The translations under genes and the position numbers were made by a program. This document shows, one piece after another, positions 52,744-63,007 of a DNA stretch of 64,000 nt (positions are counted from its first letter, which is position 1; each line of letters starts with the position of its first letter). Under the pieces are notes generated by a model, which was given only the letters and a program-made list of their open reading frames with translations, searched no databases and was not told the DNA's origin. Where the stretch lies: NCBI RefSeq assembly GCF_014697545.1, contig NZ_JACJSA010000022.1, positions 62,001 to 126,000 of the forward strand, in the 5' to 3' direction. This DNA is from Oscillatoria sp. FACHB-1407 (GTDB lineage Bacteria; Cyanobacteriota; Cyanobacteriia; Elainellales; Elainellaceae).

Positions 52744-53202
52744 ATGAGTGGTTCCCAGATTAACGTTGTTCCGATTGCCTGTTGTCTTTCAAATTTGACA
52801 GTCTTTACAACAGATGCCAATTCAGTCTTTCCTAACACTATCTTACAAAGCAATCAGCCTTTTTCACTCAAGGTTACAGTCGAGTTTTCGGGGCCAGGAG
52901 CGATCGCCTTTGTACCCCTTGCACCTTCTATTCAGGTTGAGTTTTATGCAAAACCGCTCAGTCCCGATCCTGGCATTGTTCTTGGAAAAGTTGAAGTCAA
53001 AGCAAATCCCAATGTCCTGACATACCCACTTACGCTGACCCTTCCCCCACCAACATCAATCGGATTGCGTCCTAAAACCATCTATAGCATCGGCTCGGTC
53101 TTGCAGATTGGTAATCCTGATTGGCCTTCGTTTATTAATGGGTTTACCGAAGAACTCACAATCGAAATCTATGCCACCCCGCCAGAAAAGAAATCTAAGT
53201 AA
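52744..53202 (+). CDS. Hypothetical protein
   Basis: 152 residues from ATG 52744 (a TTG five codons upstream is possible). It is soluble and rich in beta-strand-forming and proline residues (FSLKVTVEFSGPGAIAFVPL, LTYPLTLTLPPPTSIGLRP). It has an immunoglobulin-like look, and there is no signal peptide. I do not recognise it. It stands alone behind a family A repeat. Codon use appears normal for the window. Confidence 0.65.
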   Translation: MSGSQINVVPIACCLSNLTVFTTDANSVFPNTILQSNQPFSLKVTVEFSGPGAIAFVPLAPSIQVEFYAKPLSPDPGIVLGKVEVKANPNVLTYPLTLTLPPPTSIGLRPKTIYSIGSVLQIGNPDWPSFINGFTEELTIEIYATPPEKKSK

Positions 53203-53374
53203 TAGGAATCAAATAAGTTCGAGACTTGGTAGGGAGAGAAAGCAGACATCCCCCTTTATCTACCTTCTCCCCCACTCATCCCAAGACATGGGTCAAGGTT
53301 GCCCACATCTTAATCCTCACACCAATGACATCAGTTGCGACCTGTTAAAGCTGAGAGAGACGCCAACGCGGTTC

Positions 53375-53842
53375 TTAGTCAAGCTTAACCTTGACTGTTT
53401 TGCGCTGTTCTGACTCAGCTTTAGGTAGCGTCAAGCTCAACATACCATTCTTAAACTCAGCTTGAACTTTGTCAGGTTGAACATGCGCTGGCAATGAAAT
53501 TCTGCGCTCAAATTTGCCGTAGTGAAATTCAGTACGCATCACGCCTTTGCCTTCTGTTTTGGATTCTGACTTCCGTTCACCTTTGATTGAAACTAATGTT
53601 TCTGTCACTTCAACCTCTAAATCTTTTGCCTCCATTCCAGGAGCTTCTAGTTTGAGATGGATAGCGTCGTTTGCTTCTTCGATTTCTGCCGCAGGGATAA
53701 AAGCAGGCGATCGCCCCTCTCCGTTTCCATCTGGTAGAAGTCGATCAAACAAACGATTCATTTCTCGTTGCAAACTTTCAATTTCTCGAAATGGTTCCCA
53801 GTGGCTTAAGTTTTCTAGAGAACTGCGTTGTAGTAATGCCAT
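53375..53842 (-). CDS. hspA: Small heat-shock protein (Hsp20/alpha-crystallin)
   Basis: 155 residues. The N-terminal arm (HWEPFREIESLQREMNRLFD) is followed by the alpha-crystallin domain (PAAEIEEANDAIHLKLEAPG, FHYGKFERRISLPAHVQPD). It has the conserved FKNGMLSLTLPKAE (A-x-x-x-n-GvL type) and a short tail. It is an ATP-independent holdase that binds unfolded proteins and thylakoid membranes in heat-stressed cyanobacteria. The promoter region is the long spacer at 53843-54408; I saw no certain CIRCE element. Confidence 0.94.
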   Translation of the reverse strand: MALLQRSSLENLSHWEPFREIESLQREMNRLFDRLLPDGNGEGRSPAFIPAAEIEEANDAIHLKLEAPGMEAKDLEVEVTETLVSIKGERKSESKTEGKGVMRTEFHYGKFERRISLPAHVQPDKVQAEFKNGMLSLTLPKAESEQRKTVKVKLD

Positions 53843-54488
53843 ATGAGTTATCTCCTGTTTCTAAAGAAGTTAATCACACTAATTCACTGTAAGGCGAATG
53901 CTCAGATGCACTAAGGAGTTGTGAGAAGATTTCGAAAATAAGATTTCTGGAGTGAATAGGATGTTCCAAAGTAACTGGATGGTTTAGAGAACTTGATTCA
54001 TTATGGTTATCAGTTTGGAACGATCGAACAAGACTCATTAGGCTGATGCCTTGCTCTCATTTAGATTTATGGTTTGACATTTCTCTGGATATTACAATAG
54101 CTCAAGAGCTTAAAGAAGTTGTGAGGATGCAGTGTTTATTTGTACCTATCAGGAGAGAATTTTACAACCCAACAAATGTTCTTAAATAGCGCACGAGTAA
54201 TAGACACGCTTTAGTTGACACAACCCAAATTGAGATTGCCATATCACTGAGCATCCCTTCACAAAATCCTTAGAAGTTTTTCCTATGATTAGAGATGAGA
54301 GTTAACCTCATTGCGCTCACTAACAGTGTTCACTAACAGTGCTGATCGCTCGATTTCTAGTATTCACCAGTCAGATCACAACGTGTCAGGTTTTATTAAC
54401 CCTTGTAGAGAGGAGGATGGCACAGTTCCTCCTCTTTTTCTAGACTCATCAGCAACATCAGATTTCACTGTTTCAAGTCTGTCAAGTG
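53843..54488. other. Long AT-rich spacer between hspA and the large kinase
   Basis: About 650 bases with no convincing protein gene. It holds the hspA promoter on the left and a free-standing terminator on the right (54409-54439). A 62-codon frame at 54311-54499 spans that terminator and is not called. Confidence 0.6.
54409..54439 (+). terminator. Intrinsic terminator with no assigned gene upstream
   Basis: AGAGGAGGA pairs perfectly with TCCTCCTCT around a nine-base loop and is followed by TTTT, oriented for rightward transcripts. No rightward gene lies upstream for more than 1 kb, so it may end an unannotated small RNA. Confidence 0.7.
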
Positions 54489-57400
54489 TTATGGGCTAAT
54501 CAGGGTGCGTAAACGTCTTAGCAGATCACTTAAGTCATACGGTTTCGACAAAAAAACATTTGCACCAGCGGCAAAAACAGCCTCCCGATTAGAAGATAGT
54601 CCACTAATCGCAAGAATTTTGACCTCTGGATTCATTCTCCGCAGCGTGCGGATGGCTACGATGCCGTCCATATTGGGCATCATGACATCCATCAAGATAA
54701 CGTCGATTTCAGTTTGGTGCTTCGCATAAAGCGCGATCGCATCAACCCCATCGTTAGCGACAAAAGTAGTGTAGTAGTGACTTTCTAGCAGGGATTGATT
54801 GGTTTGTCTGATAGCCAGGTCATCATCGACGATGAGCACTCGTTCACCGTTGCCTTCTAACAGTTCTTCTTCTAAAGGGATATCAGGCACCAACTCTTCT
54901 GTAGCAGGCAAGTAAACTTTAAATTGGCTACCTTGACCCACTTCACTCTCAACTTCTAAAAAGCCTCCATAATTTTTGACAATCCCCAACACAGTAGACA
55001 GTCCTAAACCTGTTCCTTGTCCCAATTCTTTAGTGGTAAAAAACGGCTCAAAAATGCGATCGCGCACTTCCAGCGGAATTCCAGTCCCCGTATCCGCAAT
55101 ACTTAAGACAACATAGTTACCCACGTGAGCATTCAAATGCATTTGAGCAAATAGTTGGTCAACATAATAGTTTTGGGCCGAGAGGGTGAGAATTCCACCT
55201 TGAGGCATTGCATCACGAGCATTGACGCATAAGTTCATCAAGATCTGATGTAAATAGGTTGGGTCAGCCGACACTAACCACAGTGATTGATTGGAAATAT
55301 TCGTTTGGATTTGGATCGACTTTGGAAACGTTTGCTGGAGGACTTTGCTCATCTCATGTAAGAGAGGTGCAACGTGTAGCGATACTCTTTTTCCCTCCCT
55401 GCCACGGGCAAAGGTCAAAATTTGGTTGACCATTTCTGCACCCCGCTTGGCACTCTCTTCTAAAATTTGCAGCATCTCGTGCGATCGCGCCACTAGACCG
55501 TCTTGTTTCCAACACAACAGTTGGGCGATCGTTAAGATGGGTGTGAGGGCATTGTTTAAATCGTGGGCAATGCCACTGGCAAGTGTACCCAGGCTCTCTA
55601 ACCGCTGAGCACGATAAAACTGAGCTTCGAGTTGCTTTCTTTCGGTGATGTCTGTATCGACTACAAGAATGAATTTAGGGTAGCCAATTTCGTCTCGTAC
55701 TAACGTCCAACGAGCCGCGACAGTGACTTGCTTGCCTGTTTTACTAACATTACTAACCTCACCTCGCCATTCACCTTGATCGAGTAAAACGCTCATGATA
55801 TTTGGCAACTGGACGATGTCACTGGTCAATAACTCATAAGCAATTTGCCCGATCGCTTCAGTTTTTTTCCAACCGTATAATTGCTCGGCTCCTTGATTCC
55901 AATAGTAAATTTGATGACTCAGATCGCACACAAAAATAGCATCTGACGCAATATCTAAGAGAGCCGCTTGTTCTCGAACTTTTTGCTCAGCTAACTTACG
56001 CTTTGTGATGTCTGCGTATGTAACAACATAGCCTGTGATGTCTTTTGTGGTTGATTTCATAGCGGCCATTCGGGCTGAAACCCAACGAACCTCGTGTTGA
56101 GGGGTCAACAATCGAAATTCAGTGGAGTCTTCGTCCTGATGGCCTTGCAAATACGCTTTCCATGCTTCAGAAACAGCTTCTCGGTCTTCTGGATGAATGG
56201 CTTGAAGCCAACCATTGCCGAGAGAATCTTCAAAACTCAATCCTGACATTTGCTGCCATTGATTGTTTGCATAGAGGCATATTCCATCCGCATTGGTTTG
56301 AAAAATTCCAATGGGTGCGGCTGCACTCAGGGTACGAAATCGTTCTTCACTTTCCTCCAAAACAATCTGCATTCGTTCGCGCTCTGCCAACTCGCGCCGC
56401 GTTTGTTCATACAATTCAGACTGTTGGATCGCAATACCCACTTGGGTTGCCAATCGCCGCAACAGAGATATTTCGACAGGTTGCCACTGACGTGGAGTCG
56501 CGCAGTGATGAGCAATCAACAAGCCCCAAAGCGTTTCGCCTTGAAGAATAGGGACAACTAAATTGGCTTTGACCTGAAATGATTTGAGTAGCTCAACATA
56601 GCAGGGTTGGAAATCTTCTGTATCAATGTCAGCAATGGAGGCAATTCGCCCCTGTCGATAGGGTTCAATATAGCGATCGCTAAAACAAGGATCAGAAATC
56701 GTAGTAGACAAAATTGATGTCCATTCTGCATCGACCGACTCTGTAATCACATCTCCCTGCCAGCCAGAATGAAAGCGGAAAATAATGACCCGATCGGTTT
56801 TGAGAAACTCCCTAACCCGATGAACAGTGCTGGATAAGACTTTCTCTAAATTAAGCGACTGCCGAATCTCCTGGGCAATATCTGCCAGCAAATATTCCTG
56901 CTTCATTTGCTGCTGGAGGGCAAGCTCCGTCTGTGTACGATCGCTAATATCGATGGCTGTCCCGACAATTCGAAAAATTCTCCCTGTTTCGTCTTGAATC
57001 GGAGAGAGGGTAGTTAATGTCCGAATCGTGCGATCTGAAAAGGCGACATATTCCTCATAGGAGATACTCTGACCTTTTTGTAAACACTGTTTATAATTTT
57101 GCCGAAAATTTGCTCCGATTGTTGCGCCAAAAACCTCTTCAGGGGTTTTACCGCGAAGAGCTTGTGTCGTATTGCCTGCAAATTGTTCTGCTAGATGATT
57201 AAAGTCACCGTATCGAAAGTCATTGGCTTCAGTAACCTCAATCACAAACACTCCCTGAGCTGCCCCATCATAAATGCTGCTCAGAAAGGCTTCACGTTGA
57301 CGCAGTTCAATTTCCACTTGTTTGCGCTCAGTAATGTCGATGACTGAGCCGATAAACCCCAACAACGTTCCTTTGGAGTTATATTCAGGGACAGCTTGAG

Positions 57401-59336
57401 CCAATACCCATTTCACTGAACCATCTGGATACAGGTAGCGGTGTTCGACCCGATAGTCAACGGGATGCCCCAGTTGGGTTTGCTCTATAAAGTTAGACCA
57501 GGTTGCATAGACCCAAGCCCGATCATCTGGATGCAAATATTGCCCCCACCCGTCGCCTAAGCTTTGCTCTAGAGATAGCCCTGTAATTTCTAAAACTTTG
57601 GCATTGGCATAGATACATTGCCCCTTCAGATCACTACGAAAAATACCCACAGGGCTAATTTCGGATAAGAGGCGATGCCGTTCTTCACTCTCTCGCAGGG
57701 CTAACTCTGTTTCGATGCGATCGCTGACATCTCGCACAATCGCCAAGTGACGACCAGGCATAAAATGGGCGATCGCCGCCAGTTCTATCGTTCGTACACT
57801 GCCATCAGGACGATGCAGACTACAGTCTCCAATCATCTGCCCCTGTTGGAGAAAGCGTTGCCAAAATTTAGTTTGATCCAACGGTGGAGCTGTAAAATCA
57901 GTCACCTTAGAACGCAGAAATTCTTCTTTGGAGATGCCAAACAACCGACAGGCAGCAGGGTTAGCATCGACATAACACCCCTCATCGTCTGCAATGACGA
58001 TCGCATCTGAGGTGTGATCAAATAGGGCTTGCCATTGATTCTGCTGTTGCTGCAAATGTTGACCGGCATCCGTCAGTTCTGCCGCTTGCTCCGTCACTTT
58101 TGCTTCTAACTGCTCACAGAGCAATTGCAACTGCTGCTCTTTTTCTCGACGTGGGCTAATCTTTCGCAGTAACCAGCGTAGCTCAACCGTTTTATCTTGC
58201 AAGTTTTTGATACTGGTGATCGTCGCCAAAACAGGAAAAGGTTCTCCCTGTGTGGGCTGAATGTTAACTTCCCAATTTTGAACAATGTTAAAGTCCACTA
58301 ACTGCTGGTGAAAATTGTGGTGATTGTCCTCTGTAATAAAAATACTTAAAGATTTACCAATCAAATAGGGACGTTTAACACAAAAAAAATTAGAGGCAGC
58401 TTGATTGGCTTCTTGAATGATCCCGTTTATGTCCGTTACAAGATAGGCTTCTGGAGCAAATTCAAACAAATCTCGATATCGCTGACACTCCAATGTCAGG
58501 TTTTGCTGAGCTTGCTCCAACTGGTCGTTTTGTTGTCTTAATGTCTCCTCAATGACTCGCAATTCTTCTAAGGCAAGTCGCAACTTCTCATTCACTGCAT
58601 GAATTTCAGCTAACTGTGAAGTTGTCAGTTGGTCAACTATTTGTGGAACTAGAGAAGACGAATACAGTGGATTCAACTGATAACCCACGCGGTGATGAGT
58701 TTTAATAAAATCTTTGGGCGCACCTGCCGTGGTGAGTTTGTGTCTTAACTCCTTAATGTGTACTCGGACGGCTTCTTCACCAGGAGATTCGATAGAACTC
58801 CAGGCGTGATCCAAAATGGCTTGTGCACTAAATGTCTTTTGAGGTTGCCGTAGCAATAATTCTAGAATGGCATATTCTTTAGGAGTAACTGATAGTAGAT
58901 GCGTGCCATAGAGCACTTTTCGGCTACTGGGATCAACCGACAAATATCCCCACGTTAAGACAGGCTGGTTGCTCATTCCTCCACGTCTTAACAGTGCCTG
59001 CACACGGGCTACCAATTCTTCGGCATCAAATGGCTTGACAACATAATCATCTGCTCCGGCATTAAGGGCGATCGCTTTTTGGTGCCCGTCTCCTTGCCCA
59101 GTCAGTAGCAAGATAGGGCTTTGAAATCCTCTAGCTCTCAAGTGTTGACAGAGGCCAACCCCATCCAATTTAGGCAAAATCACATCGAGCAGGATGAGGT
59201 CGTATTCAAAGGCATCTGTCATTTGCAGCCCTTCTTCGCCATCAACTGCAATATCTACGGCATAGTTATAAGTAGACATCAAAAACTGCAATGTTTGAGC
59301 CACAGTTTGATCATCTTCTACAACTAAAATCTTCAT
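54489..59336 (-). CDS. REC-wHTH-multi-PAS-GAF-histidine kinase-REC fusion protein
   Basis: 1615 residues. The N-terminus is a complete OmpR-class response regulator: receiver with D51 in [15 protein letters not shown], then a winged helix (about 130-225, [42 protein letters not shown]). Four PAS domains follow (about 275-395, 430-545, 550-670 and 680-800). The GAF domain (about 825-1000) has C884 in DPCF and C912 in QPCYVELL. Two more PAS domains follow (about 1015-1130 and 1140-1250). The kinase has H1258 in [14 protein letters not shown] and [13 protein letters not shown] plus [11 protein letters not shown]. The C-terminal receiver has D1550 in [12 protein letters not shown]. It has no membrane helix. 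It could sense, self-phosphorylate and bind DNA in one chain. Confidence 0.9.
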   Translation of the reverse strand: MKILVVEDDQTVAQTLQFLMSTYNYAVDIAVDGEEGLQMTDAFEYDLILLDVILPKLDGVGLCQHLRARGFQSPILLLTGQGDGHQKAIALNAGADDYVVKPFDAEELVARVQALLRRGGMSNQPVLTWGYLSVDPSSRKVLYGTHLLSVTPKEYAILELLLRQPQKTFSAQAILDHAWSSIESPGEEAVRVHIKELRHKLTTAGAPKDFIKTHHRVGYQLNPLYSSSLVPQIVDQLTTSQLAEIHAVNEKLRLALEELRVIEETLRQQNDQLEQAQQNLTLECQRYRDLFEFAPEAYLVTDINGIIQEANQAASNFFCVKRPYLIGKSLSIFITEDNHHNFHQQLVDFNIVQNWEVNIQPTQGEPFPVLATITSIKNLQDKTVELRWLLRKISPRREKEQQLQLLCEQLEAKVTEQAAELTDAGQHLQQQQNQWQALFDHTSDAIVIADDEGCYVDANPAACRLFGISKEEFLRSKVTDFTAPPLDQTKFWQRFLQQGQMIGDCSLHRPDGSVRTIELAAIAHFMPGRHLAIVRDVSDRIETELALRESEERHRLLSEISPVGIFRSDLKGQCIYANAKVLEITGLSLEQSLGDGWGQYLHPDDRAWVYATWSNFIEQTQLGHPVDYRVEHRYLYPDGSVKWVLAQAVPEYNSKGTLLGFIGSVIDITERKQVEIELRQREAFLSSIYDGAAQGVFVIEVTEANDFRYGDFNHLAEQFAGNTTQALRGKTPEEVFGATIGANFRQNYKQCLQKGQSISYEEYVAFSDRTIRTLTTLSPIQDETGRIFRIVGTAIDISDRTQTELALQQQMKQEYLLADIAQEIRQSLNLEKVLSSTVHRVREFLKTDRVIIFRFHSGWQGDVITESVDAEWTSILSTTISDPCFSDRYIEPYRQGRIASIADIDTEDFQPCYVELLKSFQVKANLVVPILQGETLWGLLIAHHCATPRQWQPVEISLLRRLATQVGIAIQQSELYEQTRRELAERERMQIVLEESEERFRTLSAAAPIGIFQTNADGICLYANNQWQQMSGLSFEDSLGNGWLQAIHPEDREAVSEAWKAYLQGHQDEDSTEFRLLTPQHEVRWVSARMAAMKSTTKDITGYVVTYADITKRKLAEQKVREQAALLDIASDAIFVCDLSHQIYYWNQGAEQLYGWKKTEAIGQIAYELLTSDIVQLPNIMSVLLDQGEWRGEVSNVSKTGKQVTVAARWTLVRDEIGYPKFILVVDTDITERKQLEAQFYRAQRLESLGTLASGIAHDLNNALTPILTIAQLLCWKQDGLVARSHEMLQILEESAKRGAEMVNQILTFARGREGKRVSLHVAPLLHEMSKVLQQTFPKSIQIQTNISNQSLWLVSADPTYLHQILMNLCVNARDAMPQGGILTLSAQNYYVDQLFAQMHLNAHVGNYVVLSIADTGTGIPLEVRDRIFEPFFTTKELGQGTGLGLSTVLGIVKNYGGFLEVESEVGQGSQFKVYLPATEELVPDIPLEEELLEGNGERVLIVDDDLAIRQTNQSLLESHYYTTFVANDGVDAIALYAKHQTEIDVILMDVMMPNMDGIVAIRTLRRMNPEVKILAISGLSSNREAVFAAGANVFLSKPYDLSDLLRRLRTLISP

Positions 59337-59868
59337 AATGGTCTCCGGGGCGACCTATACCGAAATTGAAATAATTCGTCAGGTTTGTAGGTTTAATTTA
59401 AGAACACAGAACTTAATGAAGTTCAAATAAAAGCTCTTCTATACTGCTTCCCAACTATGACTGCATAAGTTTCGTATACACGTTCTTGTAACGATTATGA
59501 ATAACGGTTTAACAAATGAAGAACACCCTATTTTGTTGGAACTCAACTTGAGGTATCTCTCATTAAATTACGAACGTATTTCAATGTTGAAGCAATTTTA
59601 ATAAAATTTATTGGCAAAAGAAATAAAACTAAGAATTTCATTGCCAACTTTAGATTATTTTTTATTTCCCACACTTTCTTTACAATCAATCCCAAAATTG
59701 ATGAGTCAAGAGTTGCATGGTAGAGAGTGCCCTAGGGCAGTCCCTATATCCTCTTCTCCTGAGTCAATGGGCGATCGCTCTCATCATCGCCTGTGTTACT
59801 GCCAGCTTCGTTAAAATGAAGACGGCATATGAATTCTTGAAGCTGTCTCAAACAACTTACTATGAGCA
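59337..59868. other. Spacer upstream of the large kinase
   Basis: About 530 AT-rich bases. It should contain the promoter of the leftward kinase. A 67-codon frame at 59611-59814 has no plausible protein features. Nothing else is seen. Confidence 0.55.
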
Positions 59869-60050
59869 ATGAACCCTACGGCGCATTGGGAAAGGTATGA
59901 GCGGCAAAATCAAATTTCTAATCGATTTCTGTCCGATGAAATTATTCAACTGCGGACTCAAGCTCGAATTATTTCAACCATTTTTCTGGTCATCGACGCA
60001 TTTTTGCTCTATGTGCTGCTGGCACATTTGAGCAACACTCAGCACGATCA
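59869..60050 (+). pseudogene. Fragment resembling an FtsX-like ABC permease
   Basis: About 60 codons: NRFLSDEIIQLRTQARIIST then IFLVIDAFLLYVLLAHLSNT. The SNEI-x-QLRTQAR segment followed by a helix is the region before the third membrane helix of MacB/FtsX-type permeases. After TQHDQ the frame becomes nonsense. The rest of the gene is absent on both sides, so this is a rearrangement scrap. The family call is from memory of the motif and is moderate. Confidence 0.45.
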
Positions 60051-60129
60051 AAAAGTTTGTCGATCACGGTGCAAACGTTCATGGGCTTCGTCTAAACTGC
60101 CAGATGCAGCAACCAGTTTTGCCCCTGCG

Positions 60130-60513
60130 GGTACGTTGTTTCCGGCAGGGGCGAAGGGTAGTTTGTGCAGGCCTCCATATGAGCGATATTCCATCCTTGC
60201 CCGATGAGTTGTTGTGGGGAGAGCGAGTGTTGCAACTGATTGCGAATCTTACCCGTCGGGATGGTGAAGAGTTTCTCTCATTAGCTCCCCAAATCCCAAT
60301 CGAAACTCAGGTAGAGGCATTTTCTCTAACCGCTGCCAACAAAGCACTAGTGTTGCGAACACAAAGTTCTGCAATGTAGGGGGTTTGGGGGCTTCGCCCC
60401 AAGAAGGGGTGGAACCCCTTCACCCCTTTCAAAACTTATTTTTTGCTGTACTAGAAGCACCTCGGAGGGGCAAAATACAAGGTGCAGTTGCCTTGGTGAC
60501 TAATCAAAGCTGA
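60130..60513 (+). pseudogene. C-terminal remnant of a zinc-type alcohol dehydrogenase, split by a family A repeat
   Basis: GRRVVCAGLHMSDIPSLPDE, LLWGERVLQLIANLTRRDGE and TQVEAFSLTAANKAL match the last ~100 residues of zinc-dependent alcohol dehydrogenases. The frame is then broken by the repeat at 60351-60449. It resumes exactly in phase as EAPRRGKIQGAVALVTNQS with a TGA stop at 60511-60513. The N-terminal two thirds, with the zinc and most cofactor residues, is missing. The gene was therefore already a fragment, or became one, around the time the repeat arrived. Confidence 0.8.
60351..60449 (+). repeat. Family A repeat copy 7, inserted in the dehydrogenase remnant with ACTAG duplication
   Basis: 99 bp with the shared core (GTTTGGGGGCTTCGCCCC, AAGGGGTGGAACCCCTTC) but diverged ends (TGTTGCGAACACAAAGTT and ATTTTTTGCTGT). 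ACTAG is duplicated at 60346-60350 and 60450-60454. Removing the element and one ACTAG restores the dehydrogenase frame. Confidence 0.85.
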
Positions 60514-60964
60514 ATTCACTAGAGGCTCACAAGTTCCTCAAATTTGTCTCCTACTCTCAAGGCAGGAATTTGGAAGAGCAACGATGGAATCCAAAGAATT
60601 GTCCCGATTCATGCAATCTTTGCAAAATAATCTTGCCATTCCGACTTTTAGTCTCCAGCTTGCTGTACGGTAACCTGAGCAAACTACTCACCTTGTTGAT
60701 CATGATTCTTTAGCAGTATGAGTTAGTCACTTTACCTCAGATGAATCAAATGTTTGATTGGTTAGAACACTAGATTTTAGGTTAAGACAGCATAAAACCA
60801 CAGGAACAATTGAGAATTCCTATTTAGTACCTTGCCCATAATTGGCATACTGCTGAAAGTGTGAACCATATCAAGGGTTTCGCTAGGTGTAAAAGATCAT
60901 CAATGGGGAGTGAGGCGGAACGATAAACGAAATCATTGGAAATCTCTTTTAGGAAAGAGCAGTT
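60514..60964. other. Spacer with nothing recognised
   Basis: About 450 AT-rich bases between the dehydrogenase remnant and the membrane protein at 60965. No gene, repeat or RNA structure stood out. Confidence 0.5.
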
Positions 60965-61678
60965 ATGACAGATTCCAGTAAAGAAATTATTGTTGTCCAA
61001 ATTCCACCCTCTACCAAAAGCCTTGGATTCTGGTCCGCAATACTTGCTACAGTATTCAGCTTCATGTACGTTATAGGGCAAGTTGCTGAATGGTTAGGAC
61101 TCTTAGGATCTCAAGGAGGTCCTGCAAGCAGTAGTACGACACTAGGTCTGGTGATACTGCTAACACCGTCATTCTTTCTTGGTTCTTCATTTCTCCTTCT
61201 TGTTGTGAGCATCCACCAACTTGCGCTGCCTGACAGAAGAATCTGGAGTCACACAGCTGTTGCATTCGCCACAATTTATGCAACTCTGACCAGCCTTGTC
61301 TATTTTGTTCAGCTTACCCTCATTACGCCTCGTATTGCACACGGGCAGGTTGAAGGCATTGAGGTATTTTTATTTGTACCCTTTGATTCGTTTTTGTATG
61401 CTGTCGATATTCTCGGCTACAGCTTTATGAGTGTGGCTACCTTATTTGCTGCACAGGTGTTTATAGGCGGCGGACTGTATCAAGTCGTGCGATTATTCTT
61501 GCTCGCGAATGGATTGTTACTTCCCTTTATTGCGCTACAAATGTATTTTCACCCATTAATATGGGTCGCAGCACTTTGGGCAGTAACGTTTCCAGGATCA
61601 ACGTGGGCACTTGCCGTTCTGTTTCAACGTGCTGTAATTGTATCCACTGTTCCTAGCAACTCATCAGATGAAATGTAG
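60965..61678 (+). CDS. Six-helix membrane protein of unknown function
   Basis: 237 residues with about six membrane segments, for example GFWSAILATVFSFMYVIGQV, LVILLTPSFFLGSSFLLLVV, AVAFATIYATLTSLVYFVQL, SVATLFAAQVFIGGGLYQVV and LLLPFIALQMYFHPLIWVAA. The N-terminus (MTDSSKEIIVVQIPPSTKSL) is short and cytoplasmic. AGGAAAG lies upstream of the ATG. No family is recognised; the arrangement resembles small integral proteins of unknown function found next to stress genes. It stands alone. Confidence 0.75.
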   Translation: MTDSSKEIIVVQIPPSTKSLGFWSAILATVFSFMYVIGQVAEWLGLLGSQGGPASSSTTLGLVILLTPSFFLGSSFLLLVVSIHQLALPDRRIWSHTAVAFATIYATLTSLVYFVQLTLITPRIAHGQVEGIEVFLFVPFDSFLYAVDILGYSFMSVATLFAAQVFIGGGLYQVVRLFLLANGLLLPFIALQMYFHPLIWVAALWAVTFPGSTWALAVLFQRAVIVSTVPSNSSDEM

Positions 61679-61801
61679 GAGTAGTATGGTAATGCTCCGT
61701 GTTTAGCAATCCCAATACACATTGAATATCGAGAGTTTATCGGTAACAATCGTTACCGTCAAGGAATTCGCTAATTTAGAGAAACTTACCAACCCTAGTT
61801 T

Positions 61802-62161
61802 TTAGTTTTGACACTGCACTAAGGCTTGGCGTAGCTTATCAATTTCTGCATCTTTCTTGATAATTCCAGTAGCACCTAGCTGTTGGATGAGACTTAGATT
61901 TAAGCTTCTATCTGAAGTCAGGAAGAAGAAGGGAATACGCAATGTATTTCGATCATTTCGCAATTGCTTTAGTACTTCAACCCCATTCATTTCAGGCATA
62001 TTAACATCGCAAAGAACTAAGTCAGGGCAATGAGAGCGAGCAAGTTGAATGCCCTCAAAACCATTCTCTGCTGTGATCGGATAAAATCCCTCGGTTCTTA
62101 ACCAATCAGCCAGGATAACGCGAAACGTTTCATTGTTATCAATAACAAGAATAGTTTTCAT
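61802..62161 (-). CDS. Single-domain response regulator
   Basis: 119 residues from ATG 62161; 21 extra upstream codons are unlikely to be used. It is a receiver only: KTILVIDNNETFRVILADWL, phospho-acceptor in LVLCDVNMPEMNGVEVLKQL, the T/S position in FFFLTSDRSLN and the lysine in GIIKKDAEIDKL. With no output domain it must work by protein contact, like CheY or Spo0F. The nearest kinase remnant is the broken PAS gene at 62543-63007, transcribed in the same direction. A functional partner is not evident in the window. Confidence 0.9.
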   Translation of the reverse strand: MKTILVIDNNETFRVILADWLRTEGFYPITAENGFEGIQLARSHCPDLVLCDVNMPEMNGVEVLKQLRNDRNTLRIPFFFLTSDRSLNLSLIQQLGATGIIKKDAEIDKLRQALVQCQN

Positions 62162-62542
62162 AACTTCCCGATGTGCAGTTTTAGGTGATACAAAAGCGTT
62201 TTCCAACGTGATTAGATTTCTCAAAGCTTAAGTCTTTGTCTTCACCTGCTAAAGGTCTTTGTCTTAAAATGCTTGTCTTAATAACTAAATCAGGCATTTC
62301 TGTTCAATAGTAGCAACAGAAAAATTGTCTTTAATCCTCTCGAATATGACACAGTATTTGATTAGAACAATAAGGGTAATTGATCATAAAAACATTGCTT
62401 TCCAAAGATAAAAGTCGAAAATTTGAATGTGTTTGTCGGTTGAGTCACTGTTTCAAACGGTTTCACATTAACAGATGTTGCTGCTCCTGCTTGATGGAGG
62501 ATTTTTGAGATTCGTTGAAGTTGTTTGAAAATACCGTTTCAC

Positions 62543-63007
62543 TCAATCTTCCGGCGAGCATGCCAAAAGATGAGGCAACAGTCGCACACTTCCCAATATT
62601 TGAAGTGGAAACCCGTCGATCGCTGCTAGCAACGGGGTTTCTTGGGAATGCAGCCAACACCATGCTCCATCGGCTCGCTTCATACGATAGTTGGTCATCA
62701 TCACGTCATTAGAGCGCAGGGTAGCAAAGCGTTGGTAATGATCGGAAACTAAGTTCAGGCCATCAGGGTGAATGAGATTGTCTAGCCCAACAGCACTCAT
62801 CTCATGAATGGCATCGGCAGTATAGCCCAGCATTGTTGCAATAGAACAACTGGTGGAGAGTGTGCGCTGGTCTACCAAACCATAGACATGGAGACTCTCT
62901 CCGATAGGGCTAAATTCTTAAATCTGCAAGCGTCCTAGAGCAGTGATTAGGTGTTGAAGAAATGAGACAAAAGAATAATCTGGGTAAGTTGTGTGGCTGG
63001 TGTTCAT
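62543..63007 (-). pseudogene. PAS-domain sensor remnant with an internal stop
   Basis: Starts MNTSHTTYPDYSFVSFLQHL at 63007, with AGGAGG 11 bases upstream. The frame is interrupted by TAA at 62918-62920 and then continues in the same frame: FSPIGESLHVYGLVDQRTLS, IATMLGYTADAIHEMSAVGL, HPDGLNLVSDHYQRF, WCWLHSQETPLLAAIDGFPL, QILG. This is a whole PAS domain. It stops at 62543 without the kinase or other domain that normally follows. The single nonsense codon and the missing 3' part both argue against function. Confidence 0.75.

Noticed and set aside
54311-54499. 62-codon frame on the + strand
   Set aside because: Spans the intrinsic terminator and overlaps the end of the large kinase; translation is Ser-rich and unlike a real protein.
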